Counted from the first letter of the stretch, positions 34,923 through 45,283 are shown. The stretch: 64,000 bases of DNA from RFTU01 sp032122355 (GCA_032122355.1 JAUMCS010000033.1:10511-74510), one strand, 5' to 3'. The notes: generated by a model not told the origin, from the letters alone. Made by a program: numbers and translations.

Positions 34923-36855
34923 ATGGATGTGATTAGCCACTTTACCGCCCGCTTTGAGCGTACCCGCGAAGAAGAACTCTCGCTGGAAGAATATTTAAAC
35001 GAGTGCAAGGCCAACCCCTTGGCCTATGCCACGGCGGCTGAGCGTATGCTCCAGGCCATCGGCGAGCCACGTTTGGTGGATACGCGCTCCGACCCGCGCC
35101 TGTCGCGCATATTTGCCAACAAGGTCATCAAAATATATCCAGCTTTCGCTGAGTTTTATGGCATGGAAGAAGCCATTGAGCAAGTGGTTTCGTACTTTCG
35201 CCATGCGGCGCAGGGTTTAGAAGAGAAAAAACAAATTCTGTATTTGCTCGGGCCTGTGGGGGGCGGCAAAAGCTCGATTGCTGAGCGCCTTAAGCAGCTC
35301 ATGCAAGAAGTCCCGTTTTACGCCATCAAGGGCAGCCCTGTGAATGAAAGCCCTTTGGGTTTATTTGATGCGGCTGAGGACGGCGAAATACTCGAAAAAG
35401 AATACGGCATTCCACGCCGCTATCTCAATCGCATCATGAGCCCTTGGGCGGTGAAGCGGCTCGAGGAATTTGGCGGTGATATTCGGCAGTTCCGCATTAT
35501 CAAGCGTTACCCCAGTATTCTCAAACAAGTGGGCGTGGCCAAAACCGAACCGGGCGATGAAAACAACCAAGATATTTCGAGCTTGGTAGGTAAGGTCGAT
35601 ATTCGTAAACTCGAAACCTATGCTCAGGATGACCCCGATGCCTACAGCTACAGTGGCGGACTGTGTTTGGCCAATCAGGGCTTGTTAGAGTTTGTCGAAA
35701 TGTTTAAAGCCCCCATCAAAGTGCTGCATCCCTTGCTCACTGCTACGCAAGAAGGCAACTTCAAAGGCACAGAAGGCTTTGGTGCCATTCCTTTTGATGG
35801 TGTCGTATTGGCTCACTCGAATGAAAGCGAGTGGAAGGCCTTTCGAAACAACAAAAATAATGAAGCCTTTTTAGACCGTATTTATATCGTCAAAGTGCCT
35901 TATTGTTTGCGGGTGAGTGAAGAAATCAAAATCTACGAGAAGCTATTGCGCCATTCCTCGCTGGCACAAGCCACCTGCGCACCTGGCACCCTGAAAATGA
36001 TGAGCCAATTTGCCATGCTCACACGCCTGCGCGATCCCGAAAACTCCAGCCTGTATTCGAAAATGCAAGTCTATGATGGTGAAAACCTCAAAGACACCGA
36101 CCCCCGTGCCAAAAGCTACCAAGAGTACCGTGACTACGCAGGCGTAGATGAAGGCATGAACGGTATATCAACGCGGTTTGCTTTCAAAATTTTATCCAAA
36201 GTGTTTAACTTTGACAGCACCGAAGTGGCCGCTAACCCCGTGCATTTGATGTATGTACTGGAGCAGCAAATTGAGCGCGAACAATTTCCGGCCGATGTGG
36301 AGCAAAAATACATCGCCTTCATCAAAGAGCATTTGTCACCGCGCTATGCCGAATTTATTGGCAAAGAAATTCAAACCGCCTACCTTGAAAGCTACAGCGA
36401 GTATGGGCAAAACATTTTTGATCGCTATGTCACCTATGCCGACTATTGGATACAAGATCAAGAGTACCGCGACACCGATACTGGCGAGGTATTTGATCGA
36501 GCCTCGTTGAATGCGGAGCTAGAAAAAATCGAGAAACCCGCGGGCATTGCCAATCCCAAAGATTTTCGCAATGAAATTGTGAACTTTGTTTTGCGGGCAC
36601 GGGCCAATAATCAGGGTAACAATCCGGTTTGGACTAGTTATGAAAAGCTGCGTAGCGTGATTGAAAAGAAAATGTTTTCTAACACCGAAGAGCTATTGCC
36701 GGTCATCAGCTTTAATGCCAAGGCCAGTGCCGATGAAGCGAAAAAGCACGAAGANNNNNNNNNNCTTTGTGCAGCGAATGACCGCCAAGGGCTATACCGC
36801 CAAGCAGGTGAGGCTGCTGTGTGAGTGGTATTTGCGTGTGCGTAAATCCAGTTAA
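34923..36855 (+). CDS. PrkA-family serine protein kinase (YeaG)
   Basis: A stress-associated AAA+/kinase-domain protein. With the N run removed it is 640 residues, the normal family length. The N-terminal AAA part has Walker A LLGPVGGGKSSIAERL and the substrate block IKGSPVNESPLGLF; the C-terminal kinase-like part includes FDRYVTYADYWIQDQEYRD. It ends LLCEWYLRVRKSS. The start has a strong ribosome site (AGGAGG). The apparent frame break at 36755 is due to the 10 Ns: joining the flanks without any base gives KKHEDFVQRM, in frame. It leads the prkA-yeaH-spoVR operon. Confidence 0.95.
36755..36764. other. Assembly gap (10 N) inside prkA
   Basis: A scaffold-type run of ten N. Deleting it entirely restores the reading frame and the expected residues (K-H-E-D-F-V), so the true gap length is probably zero. 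Confidence 0.9.
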
Positions 36856-36857
36856 CT

Positions 36858-38141
36858 ATGCGGCAACAAATTGTGGATCGCCGGTTATCCGGCAAAAACA
36901 AATCGGTGGGCAACCGTGAGCGTTTTTTGCGCCGTCACAAGGCGCAAATTCGCGAGGCGGTGCGGCGTGCGGTGGATACGCGCGGCATCCGTGACATAGA
37001 GCGGGCGGAGGATGTCACCATCCCGCGCAAAGACCTGAGCCAACCGATTTTTCATCATGATCATGGCGGCATACGTGAGGTTGTTCACCCGGGTAATCGG
37101 CAGTATATACAAGGTGATCGTGTTTCCCGCCCACCCAAGCAGCAAGGCCAGGACGGTGGTGGGCAGGCCAGTGATTCAGGCGAGGGGGAAGACGATTTTG
37201 TATTTACCCTGACCAAAGAAGAGTTCATGGATGCCTTCTTTGAAGACCTGGCTCTGCCGCATTTGGTGCGCACTCAACTGGCTGAAGTGCCTGAATATCA
37301 AACCCACCGCGCGGGGCTAATCACCGATGGCACCCCGAATAATTTGCACGTGGTGCGCAGCATGCGCGGCTCCTTGGGACGTCGAATTGCACTGGCCATC
37401 CCTAAGCGAAAAACGCTACAAGAACTAGAGAAGCAGCTTGCCGCCATGGAGTTGGTGCCAAACCCCAGTGATGAGCAACAAAGTGCGTTACAAGAGTTGC
37501 AGCATCAGATCGCTGTATTGAAGCGGCGGATTGAAGGCATACCCTTTTTAGACCCTATTGATTTGCGCTTTCGCAGCCGTGTACGCGTGCCCGTGCCGAG
37601 TGCCAAAGCCGTGATGTTTTGTTTGATGGATGTGTCGGGCTCGATGGATGAGCAACGCAAAGAGCTGGCCAAACGCTTTTTCATCCTTCTGTACTTGTTT
37701 CTCACGCGCCACTATGAGCATATTGAAGTGGTGTTTATACGGCACCACACCCAAGCGCAGGAGGTCGATGAGCAGGATTTCTTTCATGCCACCGAAACAG
37801 GGGGCACGGTGGTGAGCTCAGCCTTGTTGCTGATGCAAGAGATTATGGCAGCACGTTACCCCCGAGGCGATTGGAATATTTACGGCGCACAAGCCAGCGA
37901 TGGCGACAATTGGCATCATGATAGTGGCCGTTGCCGTGAAATACTGCGCGATCACATACTACCAGCAGTACGGCATTTTGCTTATGTGCAAGTCGCGGAA
38001 GAAGAGCAAAACCTATGGGACGAATACGCCCAACTCGTCGCCGAGCATGCGCACTTTGCCATGCGCAAAACGGTTGCGGCCGCGGATATTTACCCCGTAT
38101 TTCATGAATTGTTTCGTAAAGAAGGAGTACAAGCCTCATGA
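36858..38141 (+). CDS. YeaH/YhbH family protein (DUF444)
   Basis: A 427-residue cytoplasmic protein of the DUF444 family, which always travels with PrkA and SpoVR. It begins QQIVDRRLSGKNKSVGNRERFL, has a Gly/Gln-rich acidic linker (about 90-110), and a C-terminal von Willebrand-like fold with the metal-site pattern FCLMDVSGSMDEQRKELAKRFF. Its exact biochemical role is unknown; it belongs to the starvation and stress-response set. It starts 2 bp after the prkA stop and its stop overlaps the spoVR start by 4 bp. Confidence 0.94.
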   Translation: MRQQIVDRRLSGKNKSVGNRERFLRRHKAQIREAVRRAVDTRGIRDIERAEDVTIPRKDLSQPIFHHDHGGIREVVHPGNRQYIQGDRVSRPPKQQGQDGGGQASDSGEGEDDFVFTLTKEEFMDAFFEDLALPHLVRTQLAEVPEYQTHRAGLITDGTPNNLHVVRSMRGSLGRRIALAIPKRKTLQELEKQLAAMELVPNPSDEQQSALQELQHQIAVLKRRIEGIPFLDPIDLRFRSRVRVPVPSAKAVMFCLMDVSGSMDEQRKELAKRFFILLYLFLTRHYEHIEVVFIRHHTQAQEVDEQDFFHATETGGTVVSSALLLMQEIMAARYPRGDWNIYGAQASDGDNWHHDSGRCREILRDHILPAVRHFAYVQVAEEEQNLWDEYAQLVAEHAHFAMRKTVAAADIYPVFHELFRKEGVQAS

Positions 38142-39640
38142 CCGATGTGGTGCCCTTGCCTGCTCCGAGTGACTGGAGTTTTGAGCTGATTGATCGTTAT
38201 CACGATGTGATTCGTGAAACCGCCGAGCAATTCGGCCTAGACACCTATCCCAATCAGCTTGAAATCATTACGGCGGAACAAATGATGGATGCCTACGCCA
38301 GCATTGGCATGCCTGTGCATTATCGGCACTGGAGTTATGGCAAAGAATTTATTGCCACCGAAAAAAATTACAAACGTGGGCATATGGGTTTGGCGTATGA
38401 AATTGTGATCAATTCCAACCCCTGCATCAGTTACTTGATGGAAGAAAACACCCTGGCCATGCAAGCCTTGGTGATAGCCCATGCCGCGTATGGCCACAAC
38501 AGCTTTTTTAAAGGCAATTACCTGTTTCGGATGTGGACCGATGCCTCATCCATCATTGATTACTTGGTGTATGCGCGCAACTATGTCAGCCAATGTGAAG
38601 AACGCTATGGCATTGAAACGGTCGAGCTATTCTTAGACTCATGCCATGCGCTGCAAAATCATGGGGTTGATCGCTACCGCCGCCCGACGCGCAAAAGCTT
38701 GGCACAAGAGCTGCTTGAGCGCAAAGACCGCGAAGCCTACGCGCAGCAGCAAGTCAACGATTTATGGCGTACTTTGCCTCGGCGTGCTGATCGTGATGAA
38801 GGGGTGGCCGCGCCCAAGCGATTTCCGGAAGAGCCACAAGAAAACCTGCTGTACTTCATTGAAAAAAATGCGCCTTTGTTAGAGCCTTGGCAGCGTGAAG
38901 TCGTGCGCATTGTGCGCAAAATCGCCCAGTACTTTTACCCGCAGCGGCAAACCCAAGTGATGAATGAGGGCTGGGCTACGTTTTGGCATCATCGCTTGCT
39001 TAATACACTGTATGACCGCGGATACCTCAGTGATGGTGTGATGATGGAATGGTTGACTAGCCACACTAACGTGATTTATCAGCCGCCGGTGGGGCATCGT
39101 GCCTATAGCGGCATCAATCCTTATGCCTTGGGTTTTGCTATGTACTCGGACATCGAGCGCATTTGCCGCCAGCCCACCGAGGAAGATCGGCTATGGTTTC
39201 CGGATATGGCCGGAGCCCCTTGGCTTGAGGTGCTCAATCACGCTATGCATAACTTCAAGGATGAAAGTTTTATTGGGCAATACCTCAGCCCCCATTTGAT
39301 GCGTGAAATGCGGCTATTTGCTGTGGTGGATGATGAGCAAGAAGACGATCTTGAAATCAGCGCCATTCACGATGATACGGGTTACCGCCGTGTGCGGCAG
39401 GCATTATCGGGTCAGTACGATTTAGGCACGCGCGAGCCGAATATTCAGGTGTGGAACGTGAATTTACGTGGCGATCGCAGCCTAACCCTACGCCACACCC
39501 AGCACAACAACCGCCCGCTGGCTGATAGCGCCCAAGAAGTGCTGAAGCATGTGGCGCGCTTGTGGGGCTTTGGTGTACACCTGGAAAGTGTGAATGGGCA
39601 AGGTGAAGTCACCCAACAGTGGCATGTTGAGGCCTTATAG
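38138..39640 (+). CDS. SpoVR-family protein (YcgB)
   Basis: A 500-residue protein of the SpoVR/YcgB family. Typical blocks are YPNQLEIITAEQMMDAYASIG, MPVHYRHWSYGKEF, MGLAYEIVINSNPCISYLME, VMNEGWATFWHH and the C-terminal RSLTLRHTQHNNRPL. Third member of the PrkA-DUF444-SpoVR module, which is co-conserved across bacteria and linked to stationary-phase stress; biochemical role is unresolved. Translationally coupled to the preceding gene. Confidence 0.95.
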   Translation: MTDVVPLPAPSDWSFELIDRYHDVIRETAEQFGLDTYPNQLEIITAEQMMDAYASIGMPVHYRHWSYGKEFIATEKNYKRGHMGLAYEIVINSNPCISYLMEENTLAMQALVIAHAAYGHNSFFKGNYLFRMWTDASSIIDYLVYARNYVSQCEERYGIETVELFLDSCHALQNHGVDRYRRPTRKSLAQELLERKDREAYAQQQVNDLWRTLPRRADRDEGVAAPKRFPEEPQENLLYFIEKNAPLLEPWQREVVRIVRKIAQYFYPQRQTQVMNEGWATFWHHRLLNTLYDRGYLSDGVMMEWLTSHTNVIYQPPVGHRAYSGINPYALGFAMYSDIERICRQPTEEDRLWFPDMAGAPWLEVLNHAMHNFKDESFIGQYLSPHLMREMRLFAVVDDEQEDDLEISAIHDDTGYRRVRQALSGQYDLGTREPNIQVWNVNLRGDRSLTLRHTQHNNRPLADSAQEVLKHVARLWGFGVHLESVNGQGEVTQQWHVEAL

Positions 39641-39672
39641 GTATTGGTTTTTGCAAGCTGGCAATAGCTGCT

Positions 39673-40443
39673 TTACCCAATCATCTTGCCTTGCAAGGTT
39701 TTAAGCAAACCATCAAAAATCAAAGTTTCGATGTACTCATAGCCTATGCCTAAGTGGGGTGCTACCTTCCAGCTGGCACCTCCGCTAATCAGGGTCAGGG
39801 GCGTTTGCCCCGAGCGTTCACGCAAGTGGCGGTGCATACGCTCAATCGCTCCCGTAATGGCATAGTTGCCCCCGCTGGTTAAGGCATCGCTGGTATTGGT
39901 GGGAAATCGCTCAACGTTGCCCGTCGGCACATGCAGCCCAGCCGTACCTGACTCTAAAGCACGCAGCATAATGCCATGCCCGGGTACAATCAAGCCGCCT
40001 AGAAACCGACCATCGGCACTGAGGGCATCAACCGTGACGGCCGTACCTATCATCACCACCAAAATGGGCCCTTGCCAATTTCTTTCCAAAGCAATATGGC
40101 GTGCACCGATGAGGGCAGTCCAGCGATCTGCGCCTAAGCGGGTAGGGTGTTCGTAGCCATTGATAATGCCCACCGCTTGATCTTCTGATACCACCCAATG
40201 CAAGGGGCATTCCCAATGCTCTAGTTGGGCCTCTACTTCACGCCGAATGGCATCACCCGCCACATTGCAGCCTATTACGGCCTGAGGGGGTGGAAGATTG
40301 GCCCAATCTTGCTCGGCGAGTTGGTTGATTTGCTCAAGAAATACGGCCCCATGAGCCAATTGCGCAGCACGTGGGTGGGCATCGGTATATAGCCCCCATT
40401 TTAATCGGGTATTGCCAATATCAATCGTTAAAAAAGCATTCAT
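39673..40443 (-). CDS. coaX: Type III pantothenate kinase
   Basis: A 256-residue enzyme for the first step of coenzyme A synthesis. It starts MNAFLTIDIGNTRLKWGLY (the ASKHA phosphate-1 motif), has PTRLGADRWTALIGA and VMIGTAVTVDALSADGRFLGG and GLIVPGHGIMLRAL. Its start codon overlaps the recQ stop by 4 bp (ATGA), so it is co-translated with recQ, an unusual partner; birA is the common neighbour elsewhere. Confidence 0.95.
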   Translation of the reverse strand: MNAFLTIDIGNTRLKWGLYTDAHPRAAQLAHGAVFLEQINQLAEQDWANLPPPQAVIGCNVAGDAIRREVEAQLEHWECPLHWVVSEDQAVGIINGYEHPTRLGADRWTALIGARHIALERNWQGPILVVMIGTAVTVDALSADGRFLGGLIVPGHGIMLRALESGTAGLHVPTGNVERFPTNTSDALTSGGNYAITGAIERMHRHLRERSGQTPLTLISGGASWKVAPHLGIGYEYIETLIFDGLLKTLQGKMIG

Positions 40444-42404
40444 GATGGCCTCAGTAATGACAGCAATTCTTGCCCATAGGCTTCAAGTTTTCGCGATCCC
40501 ATGCCGTTAATTAAAGCAAGGTCATTGAGATTTTTTGGCGCAAATTGCGCCATTTCAGCCAAGCTTAAATCATGAAAAATCACATAAGCGGGCTTGTTCA
40601 TCTTTTGTGCCAATTCGCGGCGCCACTCCTTGAGAAGTTTATACCGTTTGCGCGCTGCGGCATCAAACGAGTCAAGCAAAGCCTGAGCGTTGCGTACGGA
40701 GTTGCCGTGGGCGCTGCTGGCCGTGCCTTGGGCTTGGGGGGCAGTGGCTTTTTTGAGCGCGGAGCGTTTCATGAATACCGAAGTCTGGCCCTTGAGCACC
40801 TCACGCGCTGAAGTTTGCAGGTGCAGCACCGGAAACTCACCCGCATCGCCTACCAGGTGGCCGGCTGCTACCAACTGCCGCAAAATGCTGCGCCATTGCA
40901 CCTCTGAGTAAGCTTGCCCCACGCCAAATGTCGGTAATGCTTGGTGCTGGTACTGCAAAACCTTGGTGGTGCGTTTACCCCTCAATACATCTACCAAGTG
41001 TGCCGCACCAAAGTGAGTGGGCGCAGAGCCTCGGGAAGGGCGTGCCATGCGGTAAACCGCACTCAAGGCCATGCGTGCCGGTTCCGTGGCGTCCCACACT
41101 TCTGGCGGGTTCAGGCAATTATCGCAATGGCCGCAGGGTTTGCTCATTTCATCGAAATAGGCCAGCATTTGCTGCCGTCGACATTGAGCAGTTTCGGCCA
41201 GGGCTAGCATCGAATCAAGGCGCTGCCGTTGTAGGTGTTTGAAGCTGTCGTGGGCTTCACCATCGTCAATCATGCGTCGATGCGTCATGATGTCATTCAA
41301 ACCGTAGGCCATCCAGGCCTGAGCGGGTGCACCATCTCGCCCCGCGCGGCCGGTTTCTTGGTAATAGCTTTCCATGCTACGAGGCAAATCCAAATGTGCA
41401 ACAAATCGCACATCGGGTTTGTCAATGCCCATGCCAAAAGCAATGGTGGCCACCATCACCAGCCCGCCATCGGCGCTATCGTGCTGTACAAAGCTTTCTT
41501 GATGGCGCTGGCGCAAAGCCAAGTCTAATCCGGCATGGTAGGGTAAGGAGGGAATACCCTGGCTTACCAGCCAAGCCGCAGTGTCTTCGACTTTCTTGCG
41601 GCTGGCGCAATAAACAATACCGCAGTGCCGGCGGTGTGATTGCAAAATAAATTTCAGCAATTGTTGACGCGGTTCGGTTTTTTCAACAATAGTGTAGTGA
41701 ATATTGGGCCGGTCAAAGCTACTGATGAATTGGCGCGCATCCTGAAGCTGTAGGCGTTGCAAAATATCTTCGCGAGTATGCCGATCGGCCGTGGCCGTTA
41801 AGGCCATGCGCGGCACCAAGGGATAACGCTCGTGTAACTGAGCTAAGCCCAAATAGTCTTCCCGAAAATCATGGCCCCACTGGCTCACACAGTGGGCTTC
41901 ATCAATAGCAAATAAGCTCAACAGCCCGCGTTGATACATGGAATCCAGTAGGCTCAGAAACCGGGGTGTGAGCAGCCGCTCGGGGGCCACGTACAGCAGC
42001 ACCAACTGGCCATTGAGCCATTCTCGTTCAATGGATTTGCTTTGTTGGTAATCTTGGGTCGAATTCAGGTAGGCGGCATTCACCCCCAATTCAATCAGCG
42101 TATCGACTTGATCTTGCATCAGCGCAATCAAAGGGCTGATCACCAAAGTGGCCCCTTGTTGCGCGCGATGCCGCGCAATGGCGGGTACTTGGTAGCAAAG
42201 GCTTTTCCCCCCTCCGGTTGGCATCAGCACCAGTGCATCCTGGCCACGCGTGACGTGTTCAACCACCTGGCCTTGCATCTCACGAAATGCCGAGTAGCCA
42301 AAAATATCATGCAGTACCTGCAGGGGCTCGCAGGCGGCATTATGCGTTGGGGTAGCAATGGGCGGTGTGGGGTAAGTAGCTAGCACGGCAGTGAAAGTGT
42401 TCAA
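40440..42404 (-). CDS. recQ: ATP-dependent DNA helicase RecQ
   Basis: A 654-residue 3'-5' helicase for recombination repair. Helicase motifs are visible: LMPTGGGKSLCYQVPA (I), DEAHCVSQWGHDFR (II with the aromatic-rich loop), ATADRHTREDI (III), GRAGRDGAPAQAW (VI). The zinc site CRRQQMLAYFDE...CGHCDNCL, an RQC winged helix and a C-terminal HRDC domain (RRELAQKMNKPAYVIFHD) follow. Length and domains are normal for a bacterial RecQ. Confidence 0.97.
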   Translation of the reverse strand: MNTFTAVLATYPTPPIATPTHNAACEPLQVLHDIFGYSAFREMQGQVVEHVTRGQDALVLMPTGGGKSLCYQVPAIARHRAQQGATLVISPLIALMQDQVDTLIELGVNAAYLNSTQDYQQSKSIEREWLNGQLVLLYVAPERLLTPRFLSLLDSMYQRGLLSLFAIDEAHCVSQWGHDFREDYLGLAQLHERYPLVPRMALTATADRHTREDILQRLQLQDARQFISSFDRPNIHYTIVEKTEPRQQLLKFILQSHRRHCGIVYCASRKKVEDTAAWLVSQGIPSLPYHAGLDLALRQRHQESFVQHDSADGGLVMVATIAFGMGIDKPDVRFVAHLDLPRSMESYYQETGRAGRDGAPAQAWMAYGLNDIMTHRRMIDDGEAHDSFKHLQRQRLDSMLALAETAQCRRQQMLAYFDEMSKPCGHCDNCLNPPEVWDATEPARMALSAVYRMARPSRGSAPTHFGAAHLVDVLRGKRTTKVLQYQHQALPTFGVGQAYSEVQWRSILRQLVAAGHLVGDAGEFPVLHLQTSAREVLKGQTSVFMKRSALKKATAPQAQGTASSAHGNSVRNAQALLDSFDAAARKRYKLLKEWRRELAQKMNKPAYVIFHDLSLAEMAQFAPKNLNDLALINGMGSRKLEAYGQELLSLLRPS

Positions 42405-42517
42405 ACTAGGAGCATACCCTCTAAAGGGTGCAACTTAAGAGTGTACTCGCTTCGGTAAAAATGGTTGGCGAGTGGGCATAATGATTGTTTTTCAACTACT
42501 CATAAACGGAGTTAACT

Positions 42518-43015
42518 ATGGCATCAGTGAATAAAGTCACTATTATCGGCAATCTCGGGCGTGATCCTGAAGTTCGATACACCCCGGGAGGCTCGGCGGT
42601 CTGCAACATAAGCTTGGCAACCACGCGCAATTGGAAAAGTAAAGAAACCGGTGAAAAGGTCGAAGAAACCGAATGGCACCGTGTGGTTTTTTACGATCGC
42701 TTGGCTGAAATTGCCGGTGAATATTTACGTAAAGGCCGCCCCGTTTATATTGAAGGGCGTTTGAAAACCCGTAAATGGCAAGATAAAGATGGCCGCGACA
42801 ATTACACCACTGAAATCATTGCAGAGCAAATGCAATTGCTAGGTGGCCGCGATGGCGCGCCTGAGGGCGATGCCGGCAGCTCAATGGGTGGTTCTATGGG
42901 CAGCACACGCCCAGCCGCCGCTGAAAGCGCGCCAGCCCGGGCCGCAGAGCCTGCAGCTGCCAAGGCAGCGCCACCATCCAGTTTTGACGACATGGATGAT
43001 GACATTCCTTTTTAA
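42518..43015 (+). CDS. ssb: Single-stranded DNA-binding protein
   Basis: A 165-residue OB-fold protein coating single-stranded DNA. It begins MASVNKVTIIGNLGRDPEVRY, includes WHRVVFYDRLAEIAGEYLRKG and GRLKTRKWQDKDGRDNYTTE, then an Ala/Pro-rich linker and the acidic partner-binding tail DDMDDDIPF. A ribosome site (GGAG) lies 9 bp upstream. No LexA box was found in the 113-bp gap to divergent recQ. The hsd operon runs convergently, with only 16 bp between stops. Confidence 0.97.
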   Translation: MASVNKVTIIGNLGRDPEVRYTPGGSAVCNISLATTRNWKSKETGEKVEETEWHRVVFYDRLAEIAGEYLRKGRPVYIEGRLKTRKWQDKDGRDNYTTEIIAEQMQLLGGRDGAPEGDAGSSMGGSMGSTRPAAAESAPARAAEPAAAKAAPPSSFDDMDDDIPF

Positions 43016-43022
43016 AGATGGA

Positions 43023-43042
43023 GCAACCCCCCTAGGGGTTGC
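43023..43042. terminator. Hairpin between convergent ssb and hsdM
   Basis: GCAACCCC-CCTA-GGGGTTGC, a perfect 8-bp stem with a 4-nt loop. It overlaps the last codons of hsdM and follows ssb by 7 bp. No strong T tract on either side, so bidirectional termination is plausible but not certain. Confidence 0.5.
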
Positions 43043-44492
43043 GCAGCCCCAGCGCCACATCCCGAAACGAGGCCAAAGCCGACTCTAGGTGGTCGATGAT
43101 TTCTTGCTGCAATACATCGGGAGGTGCTAAATTATCCAAGTTATCTAGGCTATCGTCTTTGAGCCAAAAAATGTCTAGGCTGGCTTTGTCACGGGCGATG
43201 ACTTCTTCATAGCTGAAGAACTTAAACCGCTCCGTGGCCATGCGCTGATGGCGATTTTCAGGGTGGTAGCAGGTGATGAAGTCTTGCAGATCGTCGAGCT
43301 TGAGGGTGCGGTTTTTCAAAGTGAAATGCTTGTTGGTACGCAAATCGTAGAACCAAATGCCTCGGGTGTGAATCTGCCCGTCTTTGGGTTTGGCATCAAA
43401 AAACACCACATTGGCTTTAACCCCCTGAGCATAAAAGATGCCAGTGGGTAAACGCAAAATCGTGTGTACGTCACAGGTTTCCAATAATTTTCGGCGAATT
43501 TTTTCACCTGCATTGCCTTCAAACAACACATTATCGGGCAGCACCACCGCAGCTTTGCCGTTGATTTTGAGCATATTGACAATATGCTGTAGAAAATTGA
43601 GTTGCTTGTTGGAGGTGGTTTCCCAGAAATCTTGTCGCTCATAGGTCAGGGCTTCCTTGTCTTCTTCCCCTTCCTCATTGGTGATGGTCATGCTGCTTTT
43701 TTTGCCGAAGGGCGGATTGGCCAGCACGTAATCGACCTTGCGTTTGGGCTCAGAAATCAGTGCATCGGAACGCTCAACCGAGGGTTCGCCGTCAAGTTCT
43801 CCGATGTTGTGTAGAAATAGGTTCATCAAACACATACGGCGGGTATTGGGCACGATTTCATGGCCGTAGAAGGTTTGATCACGCAAAAACTCTTTTTGGC
43901 GTTTGTCAAGTTTGGCACCCGAGCGCGTTAGCCATTGGTATGCACCCAGAAAAAATCCCCCAGTGCCACAGGCGGGGTCGGCAATGGTTTTCAACGGCTC
44001 AGGGCGGACACAAGCCACCATGGCCTCAATCAGTGCCCGTGGCGTGAAATATTGGCCGGCACCGCTCTTGGTATCTTCCGCATTTTTTTGGAGCAAGCCT
44101 TCATATAAATCGCCTTTGGTGTCGGCATCAAGGCTGATCCAGTTTTCGGCATCAATCAGTTGTACCAGGCGTGAGAGCTTGGCAGGGTCCTGAATTTTGT
44201 TTTGAGCTTTGAAAAATATCGCGCCCAACATACCGGGCTCATGGCTGAGTTTATGCAGGGTGGCTAAATACTGTGCCTCAAGGGGTTCGCCCACCTTGGG
44301 TGTTAGGCTGGCCCAGTCATAGCCTTTGGGAATGTGGGTATCGCGGTTGTAGGGCTCTTGCGCATATTCGTGCGCTAACTTCAAAAAAAGCAAGTAGGTG
44401 AGCTGTTCGAGGTAATCGCCATAGCCCACGCCGTCATCGCGTAGGGTGTGGCAGAAGTTCCAGACTTTCTGGACGAGGGTGCTTGTGTTCAT
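43032..44492 (-). CDS. hsdM: Type I restriction-modification methyltransferase HsdM
   Basis: A 486-residue N6-adenine methyltransferase subunit of a type I system. N-terminal helical domain (LVQKVWNFCHTLRDDGVGYGDYLEQLTYLLFLKL), SAM motif I DPACGTGGFFLGAYQWL and catalytic motif IV VLANPPFGKKS are clear. The start at 44492 makes an ATGA overlap with the HNH gene; an earlier ATG at 44510 adds six residues. It is the last gene of a five-gene operon and is separated from hsdS by the ATPase-HNH pair, an unusual order since hsdM and hsdS are normally adjacent. Confidence 0.95.
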   Translation of the reverse strand: MNTSTLVQKVWNFCHTLRDDGVGYGDYLEQLTYLLFLKLAHEYAQEPYNRDTHIPKGYDWASLTPKVGEPLEAQYLATLHKLSHEPGMLGAIFFKAQNKIQDPAKLSRLVQLIDAENWISLDADTKGDLYEGLLQKNAEDTKSGAGQYFTPRALIEAMVACVRPEPLKTIADPACGTGGFFLGAYQWLTRSGAKLDKRQKEFLRDQTFYGHEIVPNTRRMCLMNLFLHNIGELDGEPSVERSDALISEPKRKVDYVLANPPFGKKSSMTITNEEGEEDKEALTYERQDFWETTSNKQLNFLQHIVNMLKINGKAAVVLPDNVLFEGNAGEKIRRKLLETCDVHTILRLPTGIFYAQGVKANVVFFDAKPKDGQIHTRGIWFYDLRTNKHFTLKNRTLKLDDLQDFITCYHPENRHQRMATERFKFFSYEEVIARDKASLDIFWLKDDSLDNLDNLAPPDVLQQEIIDHLESALASFRDVALGLRNP

Positions 44493-45283
44493 AAAAGGGC
44501 CTCCACCCAAGCTTTGTCTCGATGCGTACCGATGGCAGACCGAAAAAAACTGGCGTACTCGTGATCGTTAGAAAGATGTTTGTTGATTTCAGCGGTGACC
44601 GCCGGATTGGGTGCATGACCCACGACAGCAAGCAAGGTGGCCAATGTCTGCCAACGACTGCGCTTGTCCTCAGGCGCATTCCATTCATTGAACCCCAGCC
44701 GGTCAATTGTGTAGCGTGCACGCGTGTGTTCCCAGGTGCCATCTGGAGCGACTGGCTTAACCTCACCGTCGATACCATGGGCGAGCAACTCGCAATCAGC
44801 CTGAACGCAAGGGTCCAATAATCTGGGCGACTCCGTATTCAGATGCCCCGTAGGCAGCGCGCAACGCTGTGTCTCATCACGAATGGGGAATTCATTGGCC
44901 TTGCCGTGCAGTACGTTGCCATCGTCTTTTTCCGGTCGATTACACCGTTGGCATGACAGTCGGAAATTCCACCATTCATAGGCCAACCAGTAGTACCCGT
45001 CATGACCCGCCAGCTTCACGCCATCCACCGTGATACCCAGCTTGGGCCGAAAGTGGTCGACATCAAACGGAGCTCGCGTGCTCTTCGCTTCGCAATACCA
45101 GCACTTGTGGCCGCTAGCATTGGCGAGCCACTTTTTGAGCAAGCCCCAGCTACCGTTTTTCTTGATGTAGGCAGATCGAAGCGTTTGGGTGCCCAAGGAA
45201 TTGACCTTTGCGAGCCTGCCCGTGTAAACCTTGAGCCAGCGTGCCGGTAAATGTGGGGGCAATGGAATCTGGATGAATCTCAA
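44489..45283 (-). CDS. HNH endonuclease, Septu PtuB-like
   Basis: A 264-residue protein with a zinc-bound HNH nuclease fold: KCWYCEAKSTRAPFDVDHFRPK supplies the first cysteine pair and the DH catalytic block, and WWNFRLSCQRCNRPEKDD supplies the conserved N and second cysteine pair. This arrangement fits the TIGR02646-like HNH proteins that act as PtuB with a PtuA ATPase in Septu systems and in some retrons. Its start overlaps the ATPase stop (ATGA) and its stop overlaps hsdM. DNA or tRNA as its target is not known here. Confidence 0.85.
   Translation of the reverse strand: MRFIQIPLPPHLPARWLKVYTGRLAKVNSLGTQTLRSAYIKKNGSWGLLKKWLANASGHKCWYCEAKSTRAPFDVDHFRPKLGITVDGVKLAGHDGYYWLAYEWWNFRLSCQRCNRPEKDDGNVLHGKANEFPIRDETQRCALPTGHLNTESPRLLDPCVQADCELLAHGIDGEVKPVAPDGTWEHTRARYTIDRLGFNEWNAPEDKRSRWQTLATLLAVVGHAPNPAVTAEINKHLSNDHEYASFFRSAIGTHRDKAWVEALL

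Noticed and set aside
36755..36764. Frameshift in prkA
   Set aside because: Caused by the 10-N placeholder; joining the flanks without a gap restores the family sequence.
42405..42517. LexA site between recQ and ssb
   Set aside because: No CTGT-N8-ACAG-type sequence seen.
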